From Amyloporia xantha (taxonomy: Eukaryota; Basidiomycota; Agaricomycetes; Polyporales; Adustoporiaceae): a stretch of DNA of 64,000 bases. A program made the translations under genes and the position numbers. The notes under the pieces were generated by a model that was not told the DNA's origin, did not search any database, and was given only the letters and a program-made list of their open reading frames with translations. The stretch covers positions 434,001-498,000 of the forward strand of contig JAYKKR010000018.1 in assembly GCA_036971615.1 (NCBI GenBank), given 5' to 3'. Below, in pieces: positions 56,501-64,000 of the stretch (positions are counted from its first letter, which is position 1; every line of letters starts with the position of its first letter).

Positions 56501-57896
56501 TGGAGCACACTTCTCAAGTACCCAAGTACTTGAGCAGCGACTTACCCTGAGTGCAGCGGTGAGCGATACGTGCAGCAGCATTGCTGACTGCATGCCTCTG
56601 CACCCTGTTCACTCTGAGCCTCTGCCTAACGTACACGGTACTGTAGTGTCGAGCAGGCTGTTGTTCTCAAGTCCTCTGATGCTTGAGAACATGCATGCAA
56701 GCTTCTTGGGCTGCATATTCACCTCAATTCTCGGAGTATCTGAGGGTGAATATGCCCAAGACATGCTTGTCGATAGACATACAAACAACTTATCATGTTG
56801 TTTGCCTGTCTCCATGCACCAATATGTGAAGTGTTCGAGTACATCTTACATGTACTCGACTTCTCCTTTCCTTTCGAAATGTCTGACCCTTGTCTCTATT
56901 GGACTTGGGCCATTCTTTCGGTGGATAGATGAAGTATTTTATACTTTGTCTATTCTAATTGTAGTGCTACTTGCCAGTCGCACTACCCTACCTCCCAAAC
57001 GACTGAACCCAGACTCTGATGCCGAAGTTCATCGGACCGGGGTATCTTTCCGAGGGGGGAGGGACCGGGAGCCCGACCAATTCCCATTGGTCCTGCTCTT
57101 CGGTGACAATTCCATATCACTGGGATTGTCGCTCCTCAAATGGAATACTTTCAATTCCAGTTTGAGTCTGCTGACCAGCGCTCATCAGCGCTCATCAGGA
57201 ATCGAAGTCTGTAACCGACTTCGATTGACGCTGGAGGTCTATATAGACCGTCGACGTGGACAGGGATCCTCCATCCTCTCAACCACCATGTCCACCGACA
57301 ACGCCTCCATCGCCACAAGCCCCTATACGCCCAGCATCTCAGATGCTGAGCGCATAGAGGGTGAATGCGCCCTTGCCTATGAGACTGAGGTCATCTTGGC
57401 AAGGTGCAGAGCAGCGCAAGCCGCTCAGTGGTATCTTCTGCTTCCAGAAGATGACTCACAGCTGTATGCCTACATCGAAGTATGGCTGCAGCACCTTACT
57501 GCATGCCGTCTCCACAACATTGAATATGTTGTGGAGGCGCGACGGAGGTTACTCCCTCTACTCCAGCGTACAACACCTGATGTGTTGTACACTTCATCCC
57601 AGCGTACGTCACACCTACCAGTGCGACGCACATACCAGGAGCAGTCTGTCACTGCTTCTGATGCGGATAGTGACAGCATGCCATATGCTGTCATCTATCC
57701 ACCGGATGCCATTGCGCTGTGCCCCAGCGCTGGTTTCCCAGTATATGAGGTTCGCGTCAGTTCCTGGCGCAGCTTCTTCATGCCCTCAGCGCCTTCATCG
57801 ACGCTGTGTAACCATTGCACTAGACCTTCTAGGTCAATGGCATGGACATGTCGAGACGCCATGTGCGTCGTCTCCTCATACACGCGACATGCCTAA
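53565..57896 (+). CDS. Long repeat-bearing ORF of the nested LTR element, 1,443 codons
   Basis: The frame is open for 4.3 kb. The N-terminal 120 residues look globular and helical (LEDLEERVTRFDDRARRYGF, RALMTVSTIRYCVMAQLDHD). A Pro/Ala/Ser-rich region follows. From about residue 300 to 1,100 an irregular repeat of 25-45 residues recurs, centred on SSTxVLE and often followed by A.....S.A and HSxAxLG. The last 200 residues (ATG at 57,289, MSTDNASIATSP) again look globular and helical (ECALAYETEVILARCRAAQ, YIEVWLQHL). No known domain is recognised. The repeat core is encoded by DNA palindromes. It might be a gag-like structural protein, or the open frame may be a by-product of selection on hairpins; the complete lack of stops favours real coding. 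Confidence 0.55.
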   Translation: MHTYSTSYFTKWPAGTALLAKCLEVLHPLHEEAHSSSCKAWRAKDLPSWVHWERRSLSFERAISDLIEMPLEDLEERVTRFDDRARRYGFEREDRALMTVSTIRYCVMAQLDHDEERRASQRSSPVNEPARPSRPATGISGTAQGLRPTPRAVIPDARRGERLHAPLPATTTTTSTLISRPAHSTTATPTAAEPEQTRPVPPSAPVRPVQDGSQQPPLLRAPPNDGMLQPSATRQDAPYGVHPQHSGLQETSSDKPLPVSELAGRLRAREGIGTGNRGPSTSKYPSSSAIRPEPPPNAHSSAALGGLLLSSTHVLENATESGALVSLADGAPVSSATRIEPPPDVRTCATPGGLSDSSTEVLENATVRGAPASVADGAPTPPLLLSAPLPSAHSSAAPGRPRSPSTLVLEDRGACEASLSTAERASPPQPPRSQPPPDVHSGAALGGPLFPSTEVLEDTDANAAYTSMAECMPSSLDVQHEPLLDAHGGAVLSRLLFSSTLVLESTSASGTYDSTADCVYTPPAVRGRPEPPSNAHSGVALGESSLSSALVLERTLVSHSHTARSAGAPCSSTLRFEWVPHPSTPACTPHCARSVFDTCAQSGLRFPSTLVLEDPDASDARASTAECPCALHLLYSPSRPDAHSSAAPCGLLLPSALALENTEANNTRRSLADCMCTPPAVRARSEPLHDARIDVVLGRLLSSSTPVLEDAHTNGAHVSTADRAHPLYFGRPLLLQPNEHGSATLGRVPFSSTAVLEGAFVRRTHTTPIGRAYSSSTPVLLEGTRRAWSDAADGRRRPSRKRVRSRAYTPSTTVLDVTHRDGAPRSNGSSVHLPSTSVLDGSRPCGDYGAHTMSVVLNDGHRPSPSSTLVLESTDTDDTRSSIVGYVYRPSVIPSTTVLDDARTNNERSRSHIHVSAGVMGRLLPSSTLMLERAHPPYLVHHPPHPNVHDSAALGCALHPSTIVLEGASARCLSISALSGAHFSSTQVLEQRLTLSAAVSDTCSSIADCMPLHPVHSEPLPNVHGTVVSSRLLFSSPLMLENMHASFLGCIFTSILGVSEGEYAQDMLVDRHTNNLSCCLPVSMHQYVKCSSTSYMYSTSPFLSKCLTLVSIGLGPFFRWIDEVFYTLSILIVVLLASRTTLPPKRLNPDSDAEVHRTGVSFRGGRDREPDQFPLVLLFGDNSISLGLSLLKWNTFNSSLSLLTSAHQRSSGIEVCNRLRLTLEVYIDRRRGQGSSILSTTMSTDNASIATSPYTPSISDAERIEGECALAYETEVILARCRAAQAAQWYLLLPEDDSQLYAYIEVWLQHLTACRLHNIEYVVEARRRLLPLLQRTTPDVLYTSSQRTSHLPVRRTYQEQSVTASDADSDSMPYAVIYPPDAIALCPSAGFPVYEVRVSSWRSFFMPSAPSSTLCNHCTRPSRSMAWTCRDAMCVVSSYTRHA
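54491..56862. repeat. About twenty imperfect palindromes of the CGAGTAC...GTACTCG type
   Basis: They occur near 54,491, 54,632, 54,775, 54,914, 55,053, 55,202, 55,384, 55,533, 55,674, 55,814, 55,888, 55,993, 56,068, 56,159, 56,244, 56,340, 56,442, 56,514, 56,664 and 56,838. The copy at 55,814-55,835 is a perfect 22-bp palindrome and 56,443-56,460 a perfect 18-bp one. Others keep pairing with altered bases on both arms, for example AAGTAC with GTACTT and GAGCAC with GTGCTC. Confidence 0.85.
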
Positions 57897-58457
57897 CCGG
57901 TGTCGCGTGGTACGTCAGTGGGTGTGCCGAATACTTCACAATTCGGGATGCCATATTTATGGACATGCTGCATGCTCAACTGGTGCAGCATATCTCTGTG
58001 GACTTGCCACATGCCTAACCGGTGTGGCATGCCGTATTTCCTCGAATCAGTCGTCATCCACTATCATGACCGACAACGGATTCGGCGATGCACCTTGATG
58101 CCTCTCCAGGTCATCAGCAATGGATAACATTGCTGAGGATGCAGAGGTAACCCCCCTGTGTCCTGCTGGTCCAAAGGCAGAGTGACCCTACTGCCTGGGA
58201 CTCAGATGCGATGTTGGCGCTCACTGGTCTCTGGGGACTGGTTTGCGTTGATGTCAACTCTGCTGCGGACTGTGCTTGCCACATGTCTAAGTACTACTCC
58301 TTGACCTGCGTGGAGTGTTCACAATTTGATTGTGAACTGTTGCTGCAGGGACTTCATCGTCTCCTGCAAGGAATACATTCCACTGGTTTCATCCACTTCA
58401 AAGTGCGATGGGCCCTTCCTCCTGTTGGACCCGTGGTACGAGTCCGGTAGGGGAGGA
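57897..58457. other. 3' leader of the nested LTR element
   Basis: No ORF is supported. It holds repeated ATGCCTAACCGGTGT pieces (57,890 and 58,012) with complementary flanks, and a purine tract just before the right LTR. Confidence 0.5.
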
Positions 58458-58711
58458 TGTAACGTGCCGTTACATATCTATTCAATTATATTCCATTATA
58501 TTATTATAATCCCTTATCCTAGGCTTATATGCCCTTATCATCTATATTTACATATGTTTGTGTGCCAGCACATATGTCACCATCTATTTCCTTTCTAACA
58601 CTAACACTTCTTTCACATTAACACCTATGTATGCATACTGTAGACACTCTCTGGAATAGAGATTGGGTGCAGCGCATATCAGGTGTGAGTGAGAGAAGTA
58701 TATTCGTTACA
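58458..58711 (+). repeat. Right LTR of the nested element
   Basis: 254 bp with no difference seen from the left LTR, which suggests very recent insertion. It is followed by the GAGGC duplication. Confidence 0.95.
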
Positions 58712-59950
58712 GAGGCGCACGACTCCCTCGGGCACAAAGGGATCTTCACGGTGCGCGCCCGGCTCCTCGAACGATTCTGGTGGGTTAGTCTTGATCACGA
58801 CGTAAAATGGTATGTGGGAAGCTGCCATGAGTGTCAGCTCCGCAAGGCGCACAAGTACCACATCCCACCGACGGTACCTATGCCGGGGGGGCTGTTTTCG
58901 AAGGTGCACATGGACTCGATGCACATGCCAACAGCATACGGGTACACGCATATCGTCCAAGCGCGTTGTTCCCTGTCGTCTTACCCGGAATGGCGGATGC
59001 TGCGGAAGGAGACAGGAGTTACGATTGGGAACTTCATCTACGAGGAGCTGCTGTGTCGGTGGGGAGCGGTGGAGGAAATTGTTACGGATAACGGGACACC
59101 GTTTGTCGCGGCGTTGGAACACTTGCGGGAACGGTACAAAATCAACCATATTCGAATCTCAGCGTACAACTCACAGGCGAACGGGATCGTGGAGCGGAGG
59201 CACCAGGACGTACGGGAAGCGGCGGTTAAGCTTTGTGGAGGGAACGAGAAGGGGTGGCCTAAGGTGATGCATGCCGTGTTTTGGGCGGAACGGGTGACGA
59301 TTCAGAAATCGACGGGCACCTCGCCTTTCTATATCGCGCACGGGATCGAGCCAGTTTTCCCTTTCGACCTGGCAGAAGCTACGTACTTGGTGCCGCCCGA
59401 CCGGAAGGAGATCAGCGATGTGGACCTACTTGAAATCCGGGGGCGGCAGCTGCTCAAACGGGCGGAGGATTTGCGGGACGTACGGCGGAGGGTGCTAGCG
59501 GCTCGATACGCGTCGGTCAAGGATTTCGAGCGGCGGTTCGCGCGGACAATCAAGGATTTTGTGTTCACGGCGGGGGATCTGGTGCTAGTGCGGAACTCAC
59601 AGATTGAGACGGAACATAGCAGGAAATCAAAACCCCGGTATTTCGGGCCTATGGTTGTCGTACGGCGTACAAAAGGAGGAGCCTACATACTCGTGGAACT
59701 AACAGGAGCGGTGTCGAGACTACGGTATGCAGCTTTCCGTGTGGTACCGTATAAGGCACGAAAAGAGGTTGCACTAGACGTGCGCAAGATCATCGAGGAA
59801 GCGGAAGAAGCGCAAAAAGGGGTATTGGACGAAATGGAAGCGGGGGAGGAAGATGTGGGTCGGGACAGTGAGCAAAAGAATTATGGGGAGGAAACGGGAG
59901 GGGAGGGATCAAGCGGGGAGGAAGGATCCGATGGCGGGGGGGAAGAGTAA
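58712..59950 (+). CDS. Gypsy-3 integrase
   Basis: It begins directly after the nested element. The zinc domain reads HDSLGH (H-X4-H) and CHEC (C-X2-C). The catalytic core has the D of HMDSMHMP, the D of IVTDNGTPF and the E of NGIVERRHQD, the DD35E triad of retroviral-type integrases. The C-terminal domain has GDLVLVRN and PRYFGPMVVVRRTKGGAYIL, a GPY/F-like module, then an acidic tail ending at TAA 59,948-59,950. The frame is intact. The last 70 bp overlap the end of the first antisense gene. Confidence 0.92.
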   Translation, partial: EAHDSLGHKGIFTVRARLLERFWWVSLDHDVKWYVGSCHECQLRKAHKYHIPPTVPMPGGLFSKVHMDSMHMPTAYGYTHIVQARCSLSSYPEWRMLRKETGVTIGNFIYEELLCRWGAVEEIVTDNGTPFVAALEHLRERYKINHIRISAYNSQANGIVERRHQDVREAAVKLCGGNEKGWPKVMHAVFWAERVTIQKSTGTSPFYIAHGIEPVFPFDLAEATYLVPPDRKEISDVDLLEIRGRQLLKRAEDLRDVRRRVLAARYASVKDFERRFARTIKDFVFTAGDLVLVRNSQIETEHSRKSKPRYFGPMVVVRRTKGGAYILVELTGAVSRLRYAAFRVVPYKARKEVALDVRKIIEEAEEAQKGVLDEMEAGEEDVGRDSEQKNYGEETGGEGSSGEEGSDGGGEE

Positions 59951-60680
59951 GGTATGGGAGGAGGGTCGGGGGAAGGGAGGCGGGCTTCCAGGGCGAGGAC
60001 GCGGCGAAGAAGGGACTGGATGACGGTGTTGTGGGTAGAGAGGGAAAAGGCGGCTCGATCGAATCCGTGGGCGACCTGGTCTTGGAGGATACGCAAGGCG
60101 GACGAGGAATCACGGGCACGCGCGTGGACCTCGGCACGAAGAAGGGACATGGACGTACCCAGCGTGGAAGAAAGGGCCGTGTCTTGGAGAGACAAATGGT
60201 GATCTACTTCTGCGAGGATCTCGAGGGCGCGGGCAATGACGTCAGAGCGCAGCGGGTCCATTTGCACTTGAAGGATCTGAGCGAGAGCGGGCTCGAGTTG
60301 GTTGATGCGGGCTTGGAGTTGGACGTTTTGGAGTTCTAAGGCGGTTAGGCGGATAGGGACCGGCGGGGGATGCGGGAGGTACCGCAGGCGGAAGGAGTCC
60401 ACCACTGCGCGGCGGGCAAGGACATCGATCCCGGGGACGGGCTCCGACGGGGACGAAGGATCATAGTCCTCCGGGAGCGTGGAATGAAGGATGGCCTAGG
60501 TGGTAGTTCGAGGACAAAGTATGGTGTGGGCGGAAGGGGAGCACGTACCTCGGCGGTGTCTACGGCGTGGACCCACGCGATGCGTGCAGGTGGATCGGAG
60601 GGGATGGGGGTGTCACAGAGGACTTGCAGGTACCTTTCGTGGGCCTCCTCAGGAGAAAACACCGGGGGTGTCGCGCTCAT
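59881..60680 (-). CDS. Gypsy-3 antisense gene 1, coiled-coil protein
   Basis: The ATG is at 60,680 (MSATPPVFSPEEAHERYLQ). A 53-nt intron at 60,496-60,548 (donor GTACGT, acceptor CCTAG) joins HAVDTAE to AILHSTLPEDYD. Exon 2 has DVLARRAVVDSFRLRYL and then a long amphipathic helix (ALELQNVQLQARINQLE) and a Pro-rich tail. The N-terminal pattern (a Pro/Asp segment then a tryptophan-centred helix) is shared with antisense genes 2 and 3. It is convergent with and overlaps the integrase end by 70 bp. The function is unknown. Confidence 0.6.
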
Positions 60681-61007
60681 GAGGCTGGGCAGGAAGGCAG
60701 GGAGGCGAGGTGGAAGAAACTCAGGGAAATCGGGGACGGGTGGCGGTAGTTATACCTAGGGGCGCAACACGCACTGGCCGCGAGGCGGCTTCTACGCAGA
60801 ACGCGGGGAGACACGCGGCAGGGGCACACGGGGCGGACAGGGACTGTGGGACGAGTAACTGACATGCATTGATTTTAGCCGATCAACGGCGGGCGGCGGC
60901 GTGTACATACAAGAAAAGCGGTACAAACGACAGACTGACGGGTACTACGACTACGAGATAATGCTACATTTCGTACACTTCGCGAATCAAGGGGGGAGGG
61001 GCCCGCG

Positions 61008-62758
61008 CTACGTCTCGCGCCCTTTCCCTTTGGACACCCCGGTGAGGTCTACCATGTCCTCGTCGGTGGGCGACAGCGGCGGGAGTGTTGGGGAGTCGAG
61101 CTCAGCAGCCAGGAGCTCAGCCACGGCGTCGTCGCTGTCAGGAGCCGGATGGGGAGCGGGGCCGCTCGAGGACCCTTCGACAAAATCGGGGGCAGGACTT
61201 TCGGAGCGGGAGGGGTAGTCAGGGATGCCAAACTGCTCTGCATACCCCAGGTCCCGGGCTCGATCCGCCATCTGAAAAAGGAACTCTGTGGTCGCCGCTA
61301 ATCGCGCGACGAGCCACTCCTCGAGTTCGGTCTGCGGCTCGCACGGGGGTTCCGCGGCGACGTCCAAAAGGTCGAGGTTGCGGGGGCGACGAATGAGGGC
61401 GGGGGAAGAACGGAGCGGAAGGGGGAGAAGGCCGGTAGGAGGCTGGAGGGTTGCCACGGAAAGGAATCCGGCTGCTCGGGCGTCATGGGTAGGAACAGGG
61501 GTTCCTCAGTGGGCCGCGGGGGTGCGGATGGCCGTGGCGAGGGCGTCGCGGGTGCAGCGGCAGGAGACGCGATGGGCGGACGGAGGGTGGTGGCGCGCGG
61601 ACGGGGTGGGATGAGGACGACAGGACGGGCCCGGTTGGTGAGCGGGAATTCGGGAGGGTAGGGTGGCTCGTCGTCGTCCTCGTCAGACTGCGGGCCAACG
61701 AACTCGATTTGCTCTGCAGATGCGCGATGAAGTGTACCTGCGGACGGAAGAGCAGAGGCGGGACTTACGATTAGCGGGGGGATCGTCTCGGATGGTGCAC
61801 TTCGCCCGCGCGATCATGCACGACTCGCAAACATGGTGGCGGGTGCCATCTCCTGCGCAGCGATAGCCCTTTCGGGCGCAGTATGCGCATGGGGGGTGGT
61901 TGAGGTACACAATGGGACCCCGCCGATCGCGGTTCGGGCGATCAGCGAGGTTTTTCTTGGTGGCGGTGGCGGGACGAGGCGGAACCTTGATAGAAAGGCG
62001 GGGGGCTTTGGGAGGTTTCGGGGCGGCCGTTCTACCTTTCGTCTGCCGCTTCTTCCCACCCACGGTGCGCGGGGGCGGCGGGGACGGCGGGACGAGGTCG
62101 GACACGGGTTCTACTTCATCTTCACCCTCGTCATCGTCCAACTCCACAGTCGACGGCGTTAGCGGCACGCTTCCGCCTGAAGAGGCGTTGCGACTTACTT
62201 CATCCGTTTCTGACGGGGAGGTGTAGCGGGACCCCGAGGCGGACATATCAGCGTCGGTGGGAGGGAATGGGGCTGGGGGCCATAGGTTATGGAGGGTGCG
62301 CGAGTGGCGATTCCAGGTGAAGTTTTGAGTGCCGGCGAGGAAGGTGGCGCTGTGGGCGGGAGAGAGGCGCTGCAGGAGGGAGTCGTAGTACTGATCCGCG
62401 ACGGGGAATTCGTCGCGGTAGGCCATGAGTCGGCCGCGCGTGGCTGCGAGCCAGGTTTGCAGCTCCAGGGCTGGGGCACTGCGCGGCGTGGTTTCGTGGC
62501 TGGCCACTGCATGGGCCACCGCCAGCGCCACCTAGCAGGAACGTCAAGGTTAGGGAGCGACGGCGCAATGGGAATCGCGAACGAGCCACTTACCCAGGCC
62601 TGGCCCAAGGAGTTCACCCACCGTAGCCACTCCTGTAGGTCCCGCGGCGAGGGGTCGTCGCCGAGCTCTGGTTCCGCGCCGCGTAGTGTGTCGAGGCGCT
62701 GTTCGATGATAGGGAGGGAGCGGCGAGCAGCGGCGGGGTTGGTGAGGTCGACGGACAT
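61008..62758 (-). CDS. Gypsy-3 antisense gene 2, Zn2Cys6-like protein
   Basis: The ATG is at 62,758 (MSVDLTNPAAARRSLPIIEQRL). Intron 1, about 62,532-62,594 (donor GTAAGT, acceptor CTAG), joins SLGQAW to VALAVAHAVASHE. Exon 2 contains an acidic linker, a basic region and the cysteine cluster C-X2-C-X6-C-X9-C-X2-C-X6-C (CAYC...CESC, about 61,880-61,790), matching Zn2Cys6 spacing. Intron 2 (GTAAGTCCC to CCGCAG, about 61,729-61,772) leads to a Pro-rich region. A frame change near 61,455 is needed to reach the last helical part (ELEEWLVARLAATTEFLFQMADRARDL), ending at 61,008. The layout resembles the gene at 1-2344. A DNA-binding role is inferred. Confidence 0.6.
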
Positions 62759-63060
62759 GGTTGTGGAGGGAGTGGGTCGAGGTCGGGAAGGGAGAGTGGG
62801 GGGTAAAGGGCGAGGTCGGAGGGGAAGAGAGGACGTTAGGGATGAAGAAGCGGGTGCCGTTCCCCTCGTTTGGCAGCCTCTGTGGGAGCAGCGGGATGCG
62901 CGGCAGGAGCGCCTCGAGGTGGGCGCGTGCCCCAGCGCTATCGATCTTAACGCGATCGCGGCCCGATCGCGTGCATCTGCGATGATCGGACGCCTGAAGG
63001 CTCGGGGATTTGCTCGGGGATTAGGACGGCAGACCGACCGAGGACGGTCGGAATTTAAGT

Positions 63061-63070
63061 GGGTAGGGGG
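63061..63070 (+). other. Polypurine tract of Gypsy-3
   Basis: GGGTAGGGGG lies immediately before the TGTAAGG start of the right LTR, as expected for the plus-strand primer. It has a single T. Confidence 0.6.
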
Positions 63071-64000
63071 TGTAAGGAATGGGTACGCGCTACCCTATGA
63101 ACGGACGGTAGGGCAGGACGAGACAGCGGAACGGAGGAGATGCGATCACGCGGGACAAAAGAGCTCGGCGGAAGCAAGCATGGCATTCGAACGGAACGAC
63201 TACAGGACGGAACGCTAATCTACGGTCGACAAGTCGATGGGAGCGTCGGGCCCTTCCCCGCCGACGTCAGAGAACGAGCGGTGGCGCGGGGGACGATAAA
63301 TAGTCTCCCGGTGGTAATGGAAATCCTCCTCCGCAGGGGTACGGGCCCGCGAGGGACCTCCCTCCCGACGTCCTCCCCTCCCTCCCAGAGCATGAGCGGC
63401 AACACGGATCGAGTGCTCTAGGTCTTCGAACGCCCGCGGATAGGGACGCATACGGTCCAAAGTGTCCGAGAACTGGCGGGCGACAAGTTCGAGTCGTTCT
63501 AAAGCTTCATCGGTACGTTCCTCGGCGATGCGGGGAGGGGTCCAGAAGGCCTCTTCCGTGTACAACGGGAGGGGAGGCGGAGTGCCAGCTTCGTCCCGCT
63601 GCGCATTAGAGCGGACCTCGTCGGGGCTCCAGGCGATCCCGGGATAAGGGACTGCACCGCGATGGCTCAGGGAGGAGCGGAAGATCGAGTCGATGTAGTG
63701 GACGAGCTCGCGGAGGGTGACGAAGGCAGTGAGCGGAGGGAGCGTGAGGTTCCCCGCGGCTATGGCTTGGGCTCGTGCCTCGTAGGCAAGGCGCTGCGGG
63801 ACGGGACATGAGGGGAAGGAAGGAGAAGTAAAAGAGAAAGGTGGACAAACCAGCAGCCAGCGCACCCCGTGCGCCCAGGCAAGCCAAGCAGCCGGATCGG
63901 AAGGGCGGAATGAAGGCTCAACAACGCATTCAGCGCGAAGCACGTCTACGAGGAGGAGGTAGCGGCGGACGTGGAGGGAACCGATGGGGTCGGTGGGTTC
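63071..64000 (+). repeat. Gypsy-3 right LTR, continues beyond the window
   Basis: It starts TGTAAGG, the inverse of the CCTTACA end of the left LTR. From 63,436 on it matches the left LTR with one difference in 565 bp. By offset (22,336 bp) it should end near 64,545, giving an LTR of about 1,475 bp. Confidence 0.8.
63215..64000 (-). CDS. Gypsy-3 antisense gene 3, wholly inside the LTR, start just outside window
   Basis: By comparison with the left LTR the ATG lies about 15 bp beyond base 64,000. The N-terminal part has DPAAWLAWAHGVRWLL, then a 60-nt in-frame intron (ends CCGCAG), then RLAYEARAQ and a helical region (ELVARQFSDTLDRMRPYP). The C-terminal part is basic and ends PDAPIDLSTVD at 63,215. 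The tryptophan-centred start resembles EWLRWVNSLGQAW in antisense gene 2. There is no catalytic motif. Being in the LTR, it exists in two copies per element, the left one truncated. Confidence 0.6.
   Translation of the reverse strand, partial: EPTDPIGSLHVRRYLLLVDVLRAECVVEPSFRPSDPAAWLAWAHGVRWLLVCPPFSFTSPSFPSCPVPQRLAYEARAQAIAAGNLTLPPLTAFVTLRELVHYIDSIFRSSLSHRGAVPYPGIAWSPDEVRSNAQRDEAGTPPPLPLYTEEAFWTPPRIAEERTDEALERLELVARQFSDTLDRMRPYPRAFEDLEHSIRVAAHALGGRGGRREGGPSRARTPAEEDFHYHRETIYRPPRHRSFSDVGGEGPDAPIDLSTVD

Larger units (their letters stand above)
53248..58716 (+). mobile_element. Non-autonomous LTR retrotransposon, hairpin-rich, nested in Gypsy-3
   Basis: Identical 254-bp LTRs at 53,253-53,506 and 58,458-58,711 start TGTAACG and end CGTTACA. 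The 5-bp target duplication GAGGC lies at 53,248-53,252 and 58,712-58,716. Removing the element rejoins the Gypsy-3 pol frame (KEAHDSLGHK). A purine tract (about 58,446-58,456) lies before the right LTR. No tRNA-type PBS was recognised after the left LTR; hairpins follow directly. No gag, protease, RT or integrase is recognised, so it must rely on other elements. Confidence 0.92.
41100..64000 (+). mobile_element. Gypsy-3, Ty3/Gypsy retrotransposon with nested insertions and antisense genes
   Basis: Order: truncated left LTR (41,100-42,209), PBS (42,212-42,230), a 6-kb DNA element, gag (48,268-49,746), protease (to 50,812), RT/RNase H (50,680-53,247), a 5.5-kb LTR element, integrase (58,712-59,950), antisense genes, polypurine tract (about 63,061-63,070) and a right LTR starting TGTAAGG at 63,071 that leaves the window. 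LTR ends are TGTAAGG and CCTTACA. The left LTR lacks the first 365 bp present on the right. Confidence 0.88.

Noticed and set aside
54491..56862. CRISPR-like array
   Set aside because: Repeats are irregularly spaced, palindromic and coding, in a eukaryotic retroelement.

Overview
The window looks like a transposon-dense accessory or heterochromatic region of a basidiomycete genome, most likely an Agaricomycete. The reasons are KDZ transposases with CxC2 cysteine clusters, a TET/JBP-type dioxygenase, introns of about 50 nt with GTAAG/GTGAG donors, Ty3/Gypsy elements typical of mushrooms, and a near absence of housekeeping genes. I saw no rRNA, tRNA or CRISPR. Identifications come from reading translated motifs; no search was run.

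Layout. (A) 1-14.2 kb: a 5'-open Zn2Cys6-like gene, an accessory gene on the minus strand, a TET/JBP dioxygenase gene on the plus strand, a KDZ transposase on the minus strand that is convergent with it, and two tandemly duplicated small genes. (B) 14.39-14.99 kb: a minisatellite. (C) 15.14-21.55 kb: Gypsy-1 (minus strand), cut off in front of its integrase, with its 5' LTR (TGATA...TATCA) abutting Gypsy-2. (D) 21.55-40.89 kb: Gypsy-2 (minus strand). Its long gag-protease ORF is split by (E), an 11,973-bp KDZ transposon at 23,101-35,073 flanked by a 9-bp target duplication (GAGGCGGTC). Removing that transposon and one copy of the duplication joins the two halves in frame. The transposon carries an apparently intact KDZ transposase and three cargo genes. 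(F) 41.1 kb to beyond 64 kb: Gypsy-3 (plus strand) with a 5'-truncated left LTR and a right LTR that runs off the window. It is interrupted twice. A 6-kb DNA element with CATCRGG ends lies between PBS and gag and holds an inverted, nested 2.8-kb relative. A 5.5-kb LTR element (254-bp identical LTRs, TSD GAGGC) lies between RNase H and integrase. Downstream of its integrase Gypsy-3 carries three related, spliced antisense genes, one of them wholly inside the LTR.

Most unusual. The 53,253-58,711 LTR element has no recognisable RT, protease or integrase. It carries a 1,443-codon ORF over sequence saturated with hairpins, about twenty of which encode the same peptide motif (SSTxVLE) on both strands. 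A second set of six hairpins at 29.46-30.15 kb has a conserved loop and different, self-complementary stems. The TET/JBP gene beside a KDZ transposase, the clean KDZ insertion with cargo, and the antisense gene set of Gypsy-3 are the other main points.

How the genes fit together. KDZ transposases would move the elements that carry them, and the neighbouring HMG-like, TET/JBP and small genes are probably transposon accessory or cargo genes. Gypsy gag, protease, RT/RNase H and integrase pieces are the usual replication set, but each copy here is broken or interrupted. Several frameshifts in area A fall on short G/C runs and all need one extra base, so some may be assembly errors rather than decay.
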